NCBI RefSeq assembly: GCF_023554555.1
Contig: NZ_JAMJWC010000001.1
Location: 1,984,001-2,048,000 of the forward strand
Reading direction: 5' to 3'
Length of the DNA: 64,000 nucleotides
Origin: Sphingobacterium sp. lm-10
GTDB taxonomy: Bacteria; Bacteroidota; Bacteroidia; Sphingobacteriales; Sphingobacteriaceae
Shown here: piece by piece, positions 18,473 to 27,588 of the stretch
Position numbering within the stretch: the first letter of the stretch is position 1
Layout of the letters: the number at the start of each line of letters is the position of its first letter
Program-made: the position numbers and the translations under genes
Notes under the pieces: generated by a model
Told to the model about the DNA's origin: nothing
Seen by the model: the letters and a program-made list of their open reading frames with translations, nothing else
Database searches by the model: none

Positions 18473-19581
18473 AATATAATACATACGGGTGCAGGTACCT
18501 CGATGCGTTTGCCGGTATCTTCCAAATCACCGGTAAAAGCATCCCGCTTGAATACGACAATTCGGTTCGTTTGCTGATTGGCAACTAGCACATAAGCGCC
18601 ATCGGGAGTAATAGCAAAATTTCTTGGGCCAGCTCCTTGTACGCTGTATTTGTTTCGCCATTCCAGCAAACCGTTTGGCAATACCGTGTAATGCAAAATA
18701 AGATTTGCATCTCCTCGGTTTGTGGCATACAAACTACCACCATCCGGAGAGATTTTCACGTCTGCTCCCCCCTGCTTTCCTTCAAAGCCATCGCCGTATA
18801 GAGACTCTACTTGCTTAAGCATCCATTCTCCTTCTTCTCTCCTAAAAACAGCAATTTGTCCAGTGAGTTCTTGTATTGTGTACAATGTATGCCCATCAGC
18901 ACTAAAGGTCAAATGCCTAGCACCTCCCCCTTTGATCGTATGGATAATGCTCTGCTCATTGAGCGTTAGTGCACCATTGCGTAAATCTGTACCATCATGG
19001 CTTAAACTATACACATGAATCTTATCACTTCCCAAATCTGACACATAAGCTAACTCATCATTGAAAAATGCGGAATGTATGTGGGCTTGTTTCTGGCGAT
19101 CCGTATCCGGCCCGCCTCCCTCATATTCTAATAAATCGTGTAAGATTAATTTGCTACGATTATCGACCAGACTAAACAATGCTAGTGAACCACCAGAATA
19201 ATTAGATACCAGCGCTATGTTTCCCGCTGGATCGAATGCGACATGACAAGGATGGTCTCCTAAAGTCGTGGATTTATCTAATAATTTTTCTTTGGCAGTC
19301 GAAATATCAAAAAGCGAAAGCGTCGCTTGCTCCCCGTCCCCCTCGTTTACGGCAAGTAAGCGATTCTCAAATCTCGCTAGAAAGGATGGATTCGGAGATT
19401 CCATGGTAGAGACAGGCCTAACATCTCCTGTCGCTGCATCGAAGTTAAATCTATAAATTCCTTTGCTGCCCGTACCGCTGGTATAGGTGCCGACAAACAT
19501 ATCGTAAGATTGCGCTGTACCTGCTGGCGGATTTAAAATCAGAGAAAGTACAAGCATACCGAAAAATGCAACTGTTTTCAT
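18469..19581 (-). CDS. Secreted lactonase-family protein (seven-bladed propeller, Pgl/YbhE type)
   Basis: 370 residues. A signal peptide (about 1-23, MKTVAFFGMLVLSLILN...GTAQ) leads into a seven-bladed beta-propeller with repeated blade motifs such as DMFVGTYTSGTGSKGIYRF, SFLARF, VSNYSGGSLALF, HLTFSADGHTLY and PRNFAITPDGAYVLVANQ. This is the lactonase family that includes E. coli 6-phosphogluconolactonase YbhE. The export signal argues against a role in the cytoplasmic pentose phosphate pathway; periplasmic sugar lactones are a better guess. Overlaps the GNAT gene tail-to-tail. Confidence 0.88.
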   Translation of the reverse strand: MKTVAFFGMLVLSLILNPPAGTAQSYDMFVGTYTSGTGSKGIYRFNFDAATGDVRPVSTMESPNPSFLARFENRLLAVNEGDGEQATLSLFDISTAKEKLLDKSTTLGDHPCHVAFDPAGNIALVSNYSGGSLALFSLVDNRSKLILHDLLEYEGGGPDTDRQKQAHIHSAFFNDELAYVSDLGSDKIHVYSLSHDGTDLRNGALTLNEQSIIHTIKGGGARHLTFSADGHTLYTIQELTGQIAVFRREEGEWMLKQVESLYGDGFEGKQGGADVKISPDGGSLYATNRGDANLILHYTVLPNGLLEWRNKYSVQGAGPRNFAITPDGAYVLVANQQTNRIVVFKRDAFTGDLEDTGKRIEVPAPVCIIF

Positions 19582-19620
19582 AGAATAAAATTATGGTGAA
19601 TCAACTCAGTTGACCACGTG

Positions 19621-20136
19621 CTAGAATTGATAACGCACCGAAAACCCGAAGGTATCTATTATACGAAAACTAGATGATTGCAAAAAGTCAAAATACGGTT
19701 TGATATCCAGCGAGACAGCGATTGGCGTGGTTGGTATATTATATTCTACCCCGGCAATACCATCAACACTTAATGCTAACTCCGAACTGCGCGGGTGCAA
19801 ATTAACCGATCCGTCTGGTTGCTGGGTTTGAAAAGCTTTTGTGGTATAAGAGCCAATACTACCACCGTAACCCCAATACCAGCTAAAATCTTCATTAATG
19901 GGCTGGTGGTATTGATACAAACCAACCAGGCGAAAGCGACTAGAAGTAGAATTGCTCTGCACACTTAAAATTCCTTCCACAGCATTCACATCATTTAATG
20001 CATAGCGATAGGTAAACCCCGTAGCACTACCGAAGCGAACACCCGCTGCATGTTGTGAACTGAGCTGTGCAAATGCACTGGCTGAAAACAAGAATGTTAG
20101 TGATAATAGCAGATAAAATTTTGTGCTTAATGTCAT
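19621..20136 (-). CDS. Secreted outer-membrane beta-barrel-like protein
   Basis: 171 residues from MTLSTKFYLLLSLTFLFSASAF (ATG at 20136); the longer ORF from 20190 would put 18 polar residues before the signal peptide. The leader ends near SAFAQ. After it come alternating strands (FGSATGFTYRYAL, AVEGILSVQSNS, FRLVGLYQYHQP, WYWGYGGSIGSYT, LDIKPYFDF) and the C-terminal aromatic FGFSVRYQF expected of a small eight-strand outer-membrane barrel. A TAAATTTG box on this strand (20196-20203) is a plausible promoter. Function unknown. Confidence 0.75.
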   Translation of the reverse strand: MTLSTKFYLLLSLTFLFSASAFAQLSSQHAAGVRFGSATGFTYRYALNDVNAVEGILSVQSNSTSSRFRLVGLYQYHQPINEDFSWYWGYGGSIGSYTTKAFQTQQPDGSVNLHPRSSELALSVDGIAGVEYNIPTTPIAVSLDIKPYFDFLQSSSFRIIDTFGFSVRYQF

Positions 20137-20195
20137 AGTGTTCTTTACTATTGTTAATGATTTGCGATTATACGAATGTTTATCATACAAAAAAG

Positions 20196-20203
20196 CAAAT
20201 TTA
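20196..20203 (-). promoter_or_regulatory. -7 box before the barrel protein gene
   Basis: TAAATTTG on the reverse strand fits TAnnTTTG and lies about 59 bases before the ATG at 20136. No clear -33 element. Confidence 0.4.
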
Positions 20204-20319
20204 ACGTTATTTCACCTTTAACCTATATTAAAACTTATTATTTCTAGCAAAAAACAGTAACTTCGTAAACATACTTGAGCCACAAATTGTTATAAACCAC
20301 AAATTTACCCTTCAAAACG

Positions 20320-22089
20320 ATGAGCGACTTTAAGCGAATATTTGATATTATTCACCATTATCGTGACAATCACGCAAAGCCAATAATGGTGGCCGGAAGA
20401 AAAGGTGATTCCTGGAAAACCATGTCCACAGACGAGTTTGTCCAGAACATGGATTTTACCAGTAAAGGTTTGCTGGCAAAGGGAATAAAGAAAGGAGATC
20501 GTATTGGTTTAATGTCGGGCAATCGGCCTGAATGGAACATGATTGACTTCGCATGTAACCAGATTGGCGTAGCGACGGTGCCATTGTACCCCACTTTATC
20601 TGTTAAAGATTTGGGATTCATTATTGGTGATTCCGAAATTAAAGCATTGTTTGTAAGTAATCGGGACCTTCTGGATAAAATTAAAGAAGCCATCAGTGAA
20701 CAACATCCTGACTTGTCAATTTTCACCATTGACGAGGTAGATGGTGAATCTTCCCTACATGATTTGATCGCGGTGGGCAGGGAGCAAGATAGTGTAGACC
20801 TGAGCGTTCATAATGATGCTGTACAAGAAGACGATTTATTGACCTTGATATACACATCGGGAACTACGGGTACACCAAAAGGAGTTTATCTTTCTCATAA
20901 GAATCTTATTAGTAATGTGCTTGCTTGTCAACACCTGGTGCCAGATGCATACAAGAAATCGCTAAGTTTTCTACCATTATCGCACATTTTTGAACGCATG
21001 GTGGTCTATTTATACTTTTCAAAAGGGATCCAAATTTGGTATGCGGAGAACTTGGATAATATTGTGGTAGACATCAATGAAGTGAAACCACAATTCTTTA
21101 CGACGGTACCGCGTGTATTGGAGAAAGTATACGATAAGATTGTGGCAAAAGGCAAGGATCTTACTGGGATCAAAAAAGCGCTATTTTTCTGGGCCCTAAA
21201 TCTGGGACACAAATATCAGGAACCCGCTAAAAATTCCTTGTGGTACAATATACAACTCAACATTGCACGCAAGTTGATTTTTTCTAAATGGCAACAGGCA
21301 TTGGGCGGTGAGGTAAAGATCATCGTATCTGGTGGTGCTGCGTTGCAAGAAAGGCTCGCTCGCGTATTCTGGGCTGCAGATATTCGTGTATTGGAAGGAT
21401 ATGGATTGACAGAAACGTCTCCGGTGATTTCCGTAAACTCCTCAGATGATTCCGGTGTGAAATTTGGTTCCGTTGGGCATGTACTATCTAATTTGGATGT
21501 GAAGATCGCAGAAGATGGAGAGATCATGGTTAAAGGACCTAGTATTTCTAAGGGATACTATAAAAACGATAAGGCAACGCAGGAAGTTTTTGATCAGGAC
21601 GGCTATTTCCATACTGGTGATATTGGTGAGCTTACATCCGATGGATTCTTACGAATCACAGATCGTAAAAAAGAAATGTTTAAAACTGCAGGTGGAAAAT
21701 ATGTAGCGCCACAAGTTTTGGAAAACAAATTGATGGAATCTCCGTTTATTGGTCAGGTGATGGTAATTGGGGAAAACCGCCGCTTTCCGAGTGCATTGAT
21801 AATTCCAAATTTTGAAGATCTGGAAAAATGGGCTGAACATAAGAGCATATCTTTCTCTTCCAGAGAAGAATTGATCGCCCAGAAAGAGGTTATTGAAAAA
21901 TATGATCAGATCATAAATACGGCAATGACCAAGTTTGGAAAATGGGAAAAAGTTAAAAAATTCGTACTTCTACCCAAAGAGTGGACCATAGATAACGGCG
22001 AACTTACTCCAAAATTGAGCTTGCGACGTAAAGTGATTTTGGAGAAATCTGAAAAAGTAGTCAACGAAATCTACGCCGGGGAAGAATAG
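20320..22089 (+). CDS. Long-chain fatty-acid-CoA ligase (AMP-forming)
   Basis: 589 residues of the ANL superfamily. Core motifs: the phosphate loop YTSGTTGTPKGV (178-189), the A5 motif EGYGLTE (359-365), HTGDIGEL, and the hinge with DRKKEMFKTAGGKYVAP carrying the catalytic Lys region. Activates fatty acids to acyl-CoA through acyl-AMP, on the inner face of the membrane, for degradation or lipid remodelling. The length and the RIT-DRKKE hinge match the FadD15/FAA1-like subgroup common in Bacteroidota. It is followed in the same direction after 59 bases by the YihY-family gene. Confidence 0.92.
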   Translation: MSDFKRIFDIIHHYRDNHAKPIMVAGRKGDSWKTMSTDEFVQNMDFTSKGLLAKGIKKGDRIGLMSGNRPEWNMIDFACNQIGVATVPLYPTLSVKDLGFIIGDSEIKALFVSNRDLLDKIKEAISEQHPDLSIFTIDEVDGESSLHDLIAVGREQDSVDLSVHNDAVQEDDLLTLIYTSGTTGTPKGVYLSHKNLISNVLACQHLVPDAYKKSLSFLPLSHIFERMVVYLYFSKGIQIWYAENLDNIVVDINEVKPQFFTTVPRVLEKVYDKIVAKGKDLTGIKKALFFWALNLGHKYQEPAKNSLWYNIQLNIARKLIFSKWQQALGGEVKIIVSGGAALQERLARVFWAADIRVLEGYGLTETSPVISVNSSDDSGVKFGSVGHVLSNLDVKIAEDGEIMVKGPSISKGYYKNDKATQEVFDQDGYFHTGDIGELTSDGFLRITDRKKEMFKTAGGKYVAPQVLENKLMESPFIGQVMVIGENRRFPSALIIPNFEDLEKWAEHKSISFSSREELIAQKEVIEKYDQIINTAMTKFGKWEKVKKFVLLPKEWTIDNGELTPKLSLRRKVILEKSEKVVNEIYAGEE

Positions 22090-22148
22090 CGTGTACATCC
22101 CTAAATACCTGATGCCATATTTGAATATTTATTTATTTCTCAGGTTTT

Positions 22149-23141
22149 ATGTTGCAAAAGATTAAAGATTATTTCAGACTGGTTTATGATGCTGCCATGG
22201 GTTTCATGGAGCACGACTGTCTCAAGATGAGCGCTGCGCTATCGTATTATACCGTATTTTCTATTGGCCCTCTAGTCATGATCCTGATCTGGACATTGGG
22301 CTTTTTCTACGGAAACCAAATTGGTGGCAATGACGGGGCACAGACCGAAGTGATGGAAGAACTTACGGCTTTATTTGGTGCAGATATCGCTGTGATGTTA
22401 GAGTCAGCAATCCAAAAGATATCTGCTGATTCTCAGTCAAACATTGGCTTCATTATCGGTATAGGTACTTTGATATTTACATCGACCACCATCTTTGTCA
22501 ATATACAACAATCGATTAACACCATCTGGAATGTGAAACCAAAACCAAAAAAAGGATGGCTGAAGATGATCATTAACCGATTATTGTCCTTTTCCATGAT
22601 TTTGGGCTTAGCCTTTCTACTGATGGCATCACTAATCTTGAGTAGTGTTATTGGTTTATTATCCACACAAATAGGCAATACCTTTTCTTGGATCAATATC
22701 GATCTTATTGATTGGGTAAACACAGCAGTAACCTTTGTGGTAATAGGCACCCTATTCGGCTTTATATTTTCAGTATTACCCGATGCCAAAGTGCGCTTTA
22801 AAGATATTCTGGGGGGAGCTATATTTACATCCTTACTATTTATGCTTGGTAAGTGGGGCATTTCGGTTTACCTTTCGAACAATGCAACAGCTAGTGCATT
22901 TGGTGCAGCTGGATCCATCATCATTCTATTAAGTTGGGTATATTACACCTCGGCTATTATCTTCTTTGGTGCAGAATTCACAAAACGATATGCGATACGC
23001 TATGGTCACGGTATACAGCCCTCATCATTTGCTGTAGTCATTGAGCAAAGAGAATATGAATACGATCCGGATACAGGTCAGAGAGAAAAAATTGAAAAGC
23101 TGGATGACGAAAATGTGATATCATCCTCCAACAAATCATAA
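22149..23141 (+). CDS. YihY/virulence factor BrkB family membrane protein
   Basis: 330 residues with about six transmembrane helices. It begins with an amphipathic stretch and the motif DCLKMSAALSYYTVFSIGPL (about 24-43), which is the YihY hallmark, and ends the membrane part with LLSWVYYTSAIIFFGAEFTK followed by a polar C-tail. The family was once annotated as RNase BN in error; the present view is a membrane protein of unknown transport or envelope role. Downstream of the acyl-CoA ligase, perhaps co-transcribed. A strong terminator follows directly. Confidence 0.92.
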   Translation: MLQKIKDYFRLVYDAAMGFMEHDCLKMSAALSYYTVFSIGPLVMILIWTLGFFYGNQIGGNDGAQTEVMEELTALFGADIAVMLESAIQKISADSQSNIGFIIGIGTLIFTSTTIFVNIQQSINTIWNVKPKPKKGWLKMIINRLLSFSMILGLAFLLMASLILSSVIGLLSTQIGNTFSWINIDLIDWVNTAVTFVVIGTLFGFIFSVLPDAKVRFKDILGGAIFTSLLFMLGKWGISVYLSNNATASAFGAAGSIIILLSWVYYTSAIIFFGAEFTKRYAIRYGHGIQPSSFAVVIEQREYEYDPDTGQREKIEKLDDENVISSSNKS

Positions 23142-23182
23142 ATAAAATGGGCCTATTTTCACAAATAGGCCCATTTTATTTA
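23140..23182. terminator. Bidirectional terminator
   Basis: AAATAAAATGGGCCTATTT pairs with AAATAGGCCCATTTTATTT over four bases, between two convergent genes. Perfect 19-base arms. Confidence 0.88.
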
Positions 23183-23202
23183 TGATAATTGAATTACGGA
23201 AA

Positions 23203-25806
23203 TTATTTTTCAATCTTCTTGATCTCTCCACTTATCGCGTCCACGTCCACCAGATCACCATCCTTCAGATAGCTTAGTAAACCATCAATTTCTACGACGG
23301 AAGGCACATTCAATTGTCGGGCTAATACGGAGAGCGGACTCCATACAGATCCCTTTTCCAATAGCAAGGCGCCAGCGCCAGAAAGTTCTTTTTCTATCCT
23401 CCAATGAGCAGATTTCGCGACGATAACCTCCCCTTCTGCCATTACAAAATCTTCATCACCTTTCCATATTCTAACGGTTCCCTGCACTTTTCCCTGACAA
23501 CTTACCACACCACATAGCTTGTCGTGCTGCACAAACTCCTTTGCTGCCGCAAAAAAGTCATTGCTCTTGTAGGGTATACCAAATGTGGCTATTGGAGAAG
23601 CAGGCGCAGGCATGGACTGGAATCGTTCGTATTCTTCTTTTCGAACCGCCACTAGGCCATTGAGGTCTGTGGTAATACTGCTTCCTTCAATAAATGCAAA
23701 AATTTCTTCTTTACTAAGGAAGAATATATCGCTCTCAAACTCTAATATCCCCTCTTCCGAAAACCTTTTGCCTATGACCGAAAACACCTGTTTAACGATG
23801 CCCAACACGTGTATATAATCATACTGAAAATCCTCTTTCATGCGAAGCATTTCGCGGGTCTTGCGCAAGGTTTTATTGTACCACCATCGTTTAATAGGGC
23901 TTCGCCGAAAATGGTGATTTGCTTTTTCTTCTGCAGCGGCCTGCACTTGAGCTTCTACGTGTCTTGCATGATCCAAGTCGCTGATATGGCGGTGTAAATA
24001 ATATTTCAATGTGGCAATCAGATCATCAGGACTATCATGATCGACATAAAAATGGGAATGTTTTGACACCATATTATGCGTATTTGTATGTGCCAAATAA
24101 TCTTCAATGGTGTGCCGTAATCCTACTGTCTCTTCCCGATTATCATGTTGAATGAAATGCCATATCTGCTTTGTACCCTCGGTCTCAAACAATGTCTTTA
24201 AGAAGGCGGAAGCATGAATTTTTTGTGCTATTTCTATTCTACGTTGCAACGGATAATGTGTCGCCAAGGCTTTGGCATCCAGCAATAAATCAGTTGCCAC
24301 CACCGGATTTGAATGTATAGAAAAGGGCATTATTTGCTTTTGAAGCCACCCGAAATGTACCTGAAAAAAGAAATCTACTTGGAAAGGAATATCCCATTTG
24401 GTGAGTAAAGTACGCTCTAATTGAAGATAAAGCTGCATTAGTTCGTGCGGATTCTTCATCTGCCAATCCAGATTTTGATATCTGCGTATCACTTTTTCTA
24501 CATATTTCCTAAACTCATCTCCTTCGCGAGAAAGCGAACGGTAGCGGCTCACCATTTTTCCCATCAATAGCACCAGGTTCCACCAGGCTTCATTTGCAGA
24601 TCCAGGATAAATTTCTGCGGTACCGAAATCGTGTGCTGTACGGCGCTTAGAAGGTAGGAAATGGACATCAACGCGACTACTTGGCAGCATGGCTTCTAAA
24701 GTTTGGTGCGCGCGCAAATTGCTGTAGAGACGACCATTAATTAGCCCCACTGCACTGGAGAAGATCCCTTTATATCTTTTCAAGGTCGCCTTTGAAGCGC
24801 CGAAGAAAGAGGCTCTAATCTTCTGATCTGCCTCTGTATAGGTCTTAATGCAGGAAAAGGCTAATGGTGTAGTAACACCAGCAAAATGTTCAGCATAGGC
24901 AACATTATCCCATATGGTATATTCTCCGGACGTATCCGGCAGCTTATCCAATCGCCAGATTGGCTGTGCTTGCAGGATGTACAATTTTTCGTCGCGTATC
25001 GCAAATTCCAGTTGATAAAACTGTTGATTTTCTTCTCGGAGATTGTCCAGTGCTTTGGACAACGTGAGCAGGTGTTCATCTGCTACCGCCTGATCATGTT
25101 GATGAATCCTTAAAACTTCGTCAGTAGTTATCGTACCATCTTTCTGGACAGTCAACTTCTCTCGCTTTCGCACTATTTGTCGATCTATACCTCCTTCTGT
25201 AACGCTATATGTATCGGCCTCCAAATCAGCAGAGACAATTCCACCGATTCCAAACACGGCAGAGACAAATTTCTCTTTCCGACTACCACGTGTGGGATGC
25301 AAGCCAAAAGCGATTCCAGAGGATTGAGCCTCAACCACCTCTTGAATGATCACTGCAATGCCCAAACTTGGCCCCAAACGGTGCGCTGCACGATAAGAAA
25401 GTACTTTTTCTGAAAATATGGATCGCCAAATCGCCTTGATTTTTTGAAGAACATGCGCACGTGGTACGGCTAGAAAACTATCAAATTGACCGACAAAAGC
25501 ATCTTCATGACCATGCTCTAACCAAGCCGAAGGTCGTACCGCAAGATGCGCATCATGCGAGAAAAAGAGTGCAAGTTCGGCTTCTACAGAAGCCGGGAAT
25601 ACATAATCATCTATCGCGCGGAGTAAATCTCTAGTATTAGAGAGAGAAGAAAGATTCTTAAATGCTTCGGCCATAAAATCTGCAGGCAACACCACCCATC
25701 GCGGTGTGTCAAGATCAAATTGCTTTAGCATAAAGAGCCCCTTTGCTTTTTCTCCAATAGCAGGATGCGTTATATACTGGGTTTGACTGTCTTGTATGAA
25801 GATCAT
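23203..25806 (-). CDS. PEP/pyruvate-binding and PEP-utilising-enzyme homologue lacking the catalytic His
   Basis: 867 residues from ATG at 25806 (MIFIQDSQTQYITHPAIGEK); upstream in-frame starts at 25851 (GTG), 25842 and 25839 are possible. The N-terminal part (to about 310) is the ATP-grasp PPDK_N/PEP-synthase nucleotide domain (EKAKGLFML, SSGIAFGLHPTRG, VFGIGG). A helical middle follows. The C-terminal part is the swivelling phosphohistidine domain (about 780-860), resembling rifampicin phosphotransferase and PEP synthase. Where those enzymes have GGxxSH, this one reads GSVWSPLSVLAR (819-830): Pro824 replaces the catalytic His. It has no TIM-barrel PEP domain. Function unknown; it may bind but not transfer phosphate by the usual route. 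Confidence 0.82.
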   Translation of the reverse strand: MIFIQDSQTQYITHPAIGEKAKGLFMLKQFDLDTPRWVVLPADFMAEAFKNLSSLSNTRDLLRAIDDYVFPASVEAELALFFSHDAHLAVRPSAWLEHGHEDAFVGQFDSFLAVPRAHVLQKIKAIWRSIFSEKVLSYRAAHRLGPSLGIAVIIQEVVEAQSSGIAFGLHPTRGSRKEKFVSAVFGIGGIVSADLEADTYSVTEGGIDRQIVRKREKLTVQKDGTITTDEVLRIHQHDQAVADEHLLTLSKALDNLREENQQFYQLEFAIRDEKLYILQAQPIWRLDKLPDTSGEYTIWDNVAYAEHFAGVTTPLAFSCIKTYTEADQKIRASFFGASKATLKRYKGIFSSAVGLINGRLYSNLRAHQTLEAMLPSSRVDVHFLPSKRRTAHDFGTAEIYPGSANEAWWNLVLLMGKMVSRYRSLSREGDEFRKYVEKVIRRYQNLDWQMKNPHELMQLYLQLERTLLTKWDIPFQVDFFFQVHFGWLQKQIMPFSIHSNPVVATDLLLDAKALATHYPLQRRIEIAQKIHASAFLKTLFETEGTKQIWHFIQHDNREETVGLRHTIEDYLAHTNTHNMVSKHSHFYVDHDSPDDLIATLKYYLHRHISDLDHARHVEAQVQAAAEEKANHHFRRSPIKRWWYNKTLRKTREMLRMKEDFQYDYIHVLGIVKQVFSVIGKRFSEEGILEFESDIFFLSKEEIFAFIEGSSITTDLNGLVAVRKEEYERFQSMPAPASPIATFGIPYKSNDFFAAAKEFVQHDKLCGVVSCQGKVQGTVRIWKGDEDFVMAEGEVIVAKSAHWRIEKELSGAGALLLEKGSVWSPLSVLARQLNVPSVVEIDGLLSYLKDGDLVDVDAISGEIKKIEK

Positions 25807-25851
25807 GTGGGTTAATATAAATGTGTGCTCGTCTTTCATCATGATGCACAC

Positions 25852-25859
25852 TAAAGTTA
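25852..25859 (-). promoter_or_regulatory. Possible -7 box of the PEP-enzyme-like gene
   Basis: TAACTTTA on the reverse strand, one base off TAnnTTTG. It suggests transcription starts downstream of the GTG at 25851, favouring one of the later ATG codons. Confidence 0.3.
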
Positions 25860-26000
25860 ATGACCAAATAATAAGCCAAAAGTATAGAACACCAGCAGTT
25901 TACTGGTCACGATTGTAACAGAATGCTCAATGAGGCTATAAATCAAACTTTTACGAATACAATTTGTTGATTATCATAGCAAACCTAAACGCGATTAGAT

Positions 26001-26693
26001 ATGAGACGATATGTGCTTCCTTTTTTCTTACTCATCCTGACAATTACAATCTCGCAGGCTCAGACTACGAAATTACAGGGTGCATACCTCATGAAACACG
26101 AAGATGCCTATACCTTGTGGTTATTCGTGGATGGCTATAGTTCCATGACGCATTACAACGATAAAGTATACCTTTCTACTATGGGAGGTCCTTTCTCCTT
26201 CGACGGGTCTACGATAAGCATAAAAACAGAATATAACGATATCGATTCAATCGCTGTAGGAAAATCAATCCAGCATGTGATTAGCATGGAAGGCGAAAAT
26301 ATAAAAGATCAGTCCGGTAGCATCTGGGTGAAACAAGAGGCCGAATCTCAGGAATTGAATGGACTTTGGCGTATCACAGGAAGGCAGCAAGACAATGAAA
26401 TGACGACTATGAAACGTGGTGATAGAAAAACCATCAAGCTTTTAGTAGATGGTTACTTCCAGTGGATCGCTATCAACCCGGCACAGCGAGGATTCTACGG
26501 CACAGGCGGTGGACAGTACACATTCAAAAATAATAAATATGCCGAACACCTGCTCTTCTTCTCTCGTGACAATACGCGTATAGGTTCCTCATTGCAGTTT
26601 GATGGAGAAATCAAAGATGGACAATGGCATCATAAAGGTCTCAGCTCAAAAGGAGATAAGATTCACGAAGTTTGGTCTAGAGAGATAAAATAA
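26001..26693 (+). CDS. Secreted protein with two lipocalin-like repeats
   Basis: 230 residues with a clear signal peptide (MRRYVLPFFLLILTITISQA, cut near QAQ). The mature part is an internal duplication: LQGAYLMK...TLWLFVDGYSSMTHYN...GGPFSFDGSTI (about 24-75) and LNGLWRITG...IKLLVDGYFQWIAINP...GGQYTFKNNKY (about 118-185). The repeated LF/LLVDGYxxx pattern and strand-rich layout look like the small lipocalin-like domains common in Bacteroidota secreted proteins. It stands alone between two reverse-strand operons. Ligand unknown. Confidence 0.8.
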   Translation: MRRYVLPFFLLILTITISQAQTTKLQGAYLMKHEDAYTLWLFVDGYSSMTHYNDKVYLSTMGGPFSFDGSTISIKTEYNDIDSIAVGKSIQHVISMEGENIKDQSGSIWVKQEAESQELNGLWRITGRQQDNEMTTMKRGDRKTIKLLVDGYFQWIAINPAQRGFYGTGGGQYTFKNNKYAEHLLFFSRDNTRIGSSLQFDGEIKDGQWHHKGLSSKGDKIHEVWSREIK

Positions 26694-26712
26694 TAAGGGG
26701 AGCTAATATTTT

Positions 26713-27588
26713 TTATGCAGTGAAGAGATCGGAACTCAAGTAGCGATCACCACGATCGCACGCAATAAATACAATAGTTCCCTGCTCTATTTCATGCGCC
26801 ACTTGTAGTGCAGCATGAAATGCTCCGCCTGTACTCATACCAACGAAGATACCTTCTTTCGCTACTAGCTCGCGCGTGCGCATAGTGGCATCTTGCTGGT
26901 CGATATCGATTACACGATCTACTCGGGAAGCTTCAAATATCTTGGGCAGGTATTCTTGAGGCCATCGCCGAATTCCTGGAATGGATGAACCATCCGTGGG
27001 TTGACATCCAACAATCTGAATAGCCGGGTCTTTTTCTTTGAAGAACCTAGAACAACCCATTATCGTACCTGTAGTACCCATGGCGCTGACAAAATGCGTG
27101 ATCTGCCCGTTCGTATCTTTCCATATTTCGGGTCCAGTAGTTTGATAATGCGCTCTATAGTTATCTGGATTTGCAAATTGATTTAATAAAAAGTAACCCG
27201 ATTTTTGCGATTTCTCCTCTGCATAATCCCGACTTGCTTCCATAGATTCCAACAAGGTTACTTTTGCACCGAAAGCTTCCATCGTGAGCACACGCTCGCG
27301 CGTAGATGTGGAAGGCATGACCAACTCGATAGGTACTTTATACATCCCTGCGATCATGGCGAGCGCGATGCCCGTATTCCCACTGGTTGCTTCTATCAAG
27401 GTAGATTGGGGGCTAATATCTCCTCTTTCCAATGCAGAACGGATCATATTTAGTGCGGCGCGATCTTTAACAGAACCTGCCGGATTGTTACCCTCCATTT
27501 TCGCGTAGATATGCACAGCAGGATTAGTATGAAAAGAAGTAATCTCTACGAGCGGCGTGTTGCCAATAGTGTCAATGATACTGCCCAT
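26713..27588 (-). CDS. cysM: Cysteine synthase B (O-acetylserine sulfhydrylase)
   Basis: 291 residues; PLP enzyme that makes cysteine from O-acetylserine and sulfide or thiosulfate. PLP Lys41 in NPAGSVKDRAA, the substrate loop TSGNTGIALA (68-77), the PLP-phosphate loop SAMGTTGTIMG and the CQPTDGSSIPGIRRW segment, which is closer to CysM than CysK. The last strand has GGAFHAAL. The start ATG overlaps the cysE stop by one base (TAATG), so translation is coupled and the two make the full serine-to-cysteine route. Confidence 0.95.
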   Translation of the reverse strand: MGSIIDTIGNTPLVEITSFHTNPAVHIYAKMEGNNPAGSVKDRAALNMIRSALERGDISPQSTLIEATSGNTGIALAMIAGMYKVPIELVMPSTSTRERVLTMEAFGAKVTLLESMEASRDYAEEKSQKSGYFLLNQFANPDNYRAHYQTTGPEIWKDTNGQITHFVSAMGTTGTIMGCSRFFKEKDPAIQIVGCQPTDGSSIPGIRRWPQEYLPKIFEASRVDRVIDIDQQDATMRTRELVAKEGIFVGMSTGGAFHAALQVAHEIEQGTIVFIACDRGDRYLSSDLFTA

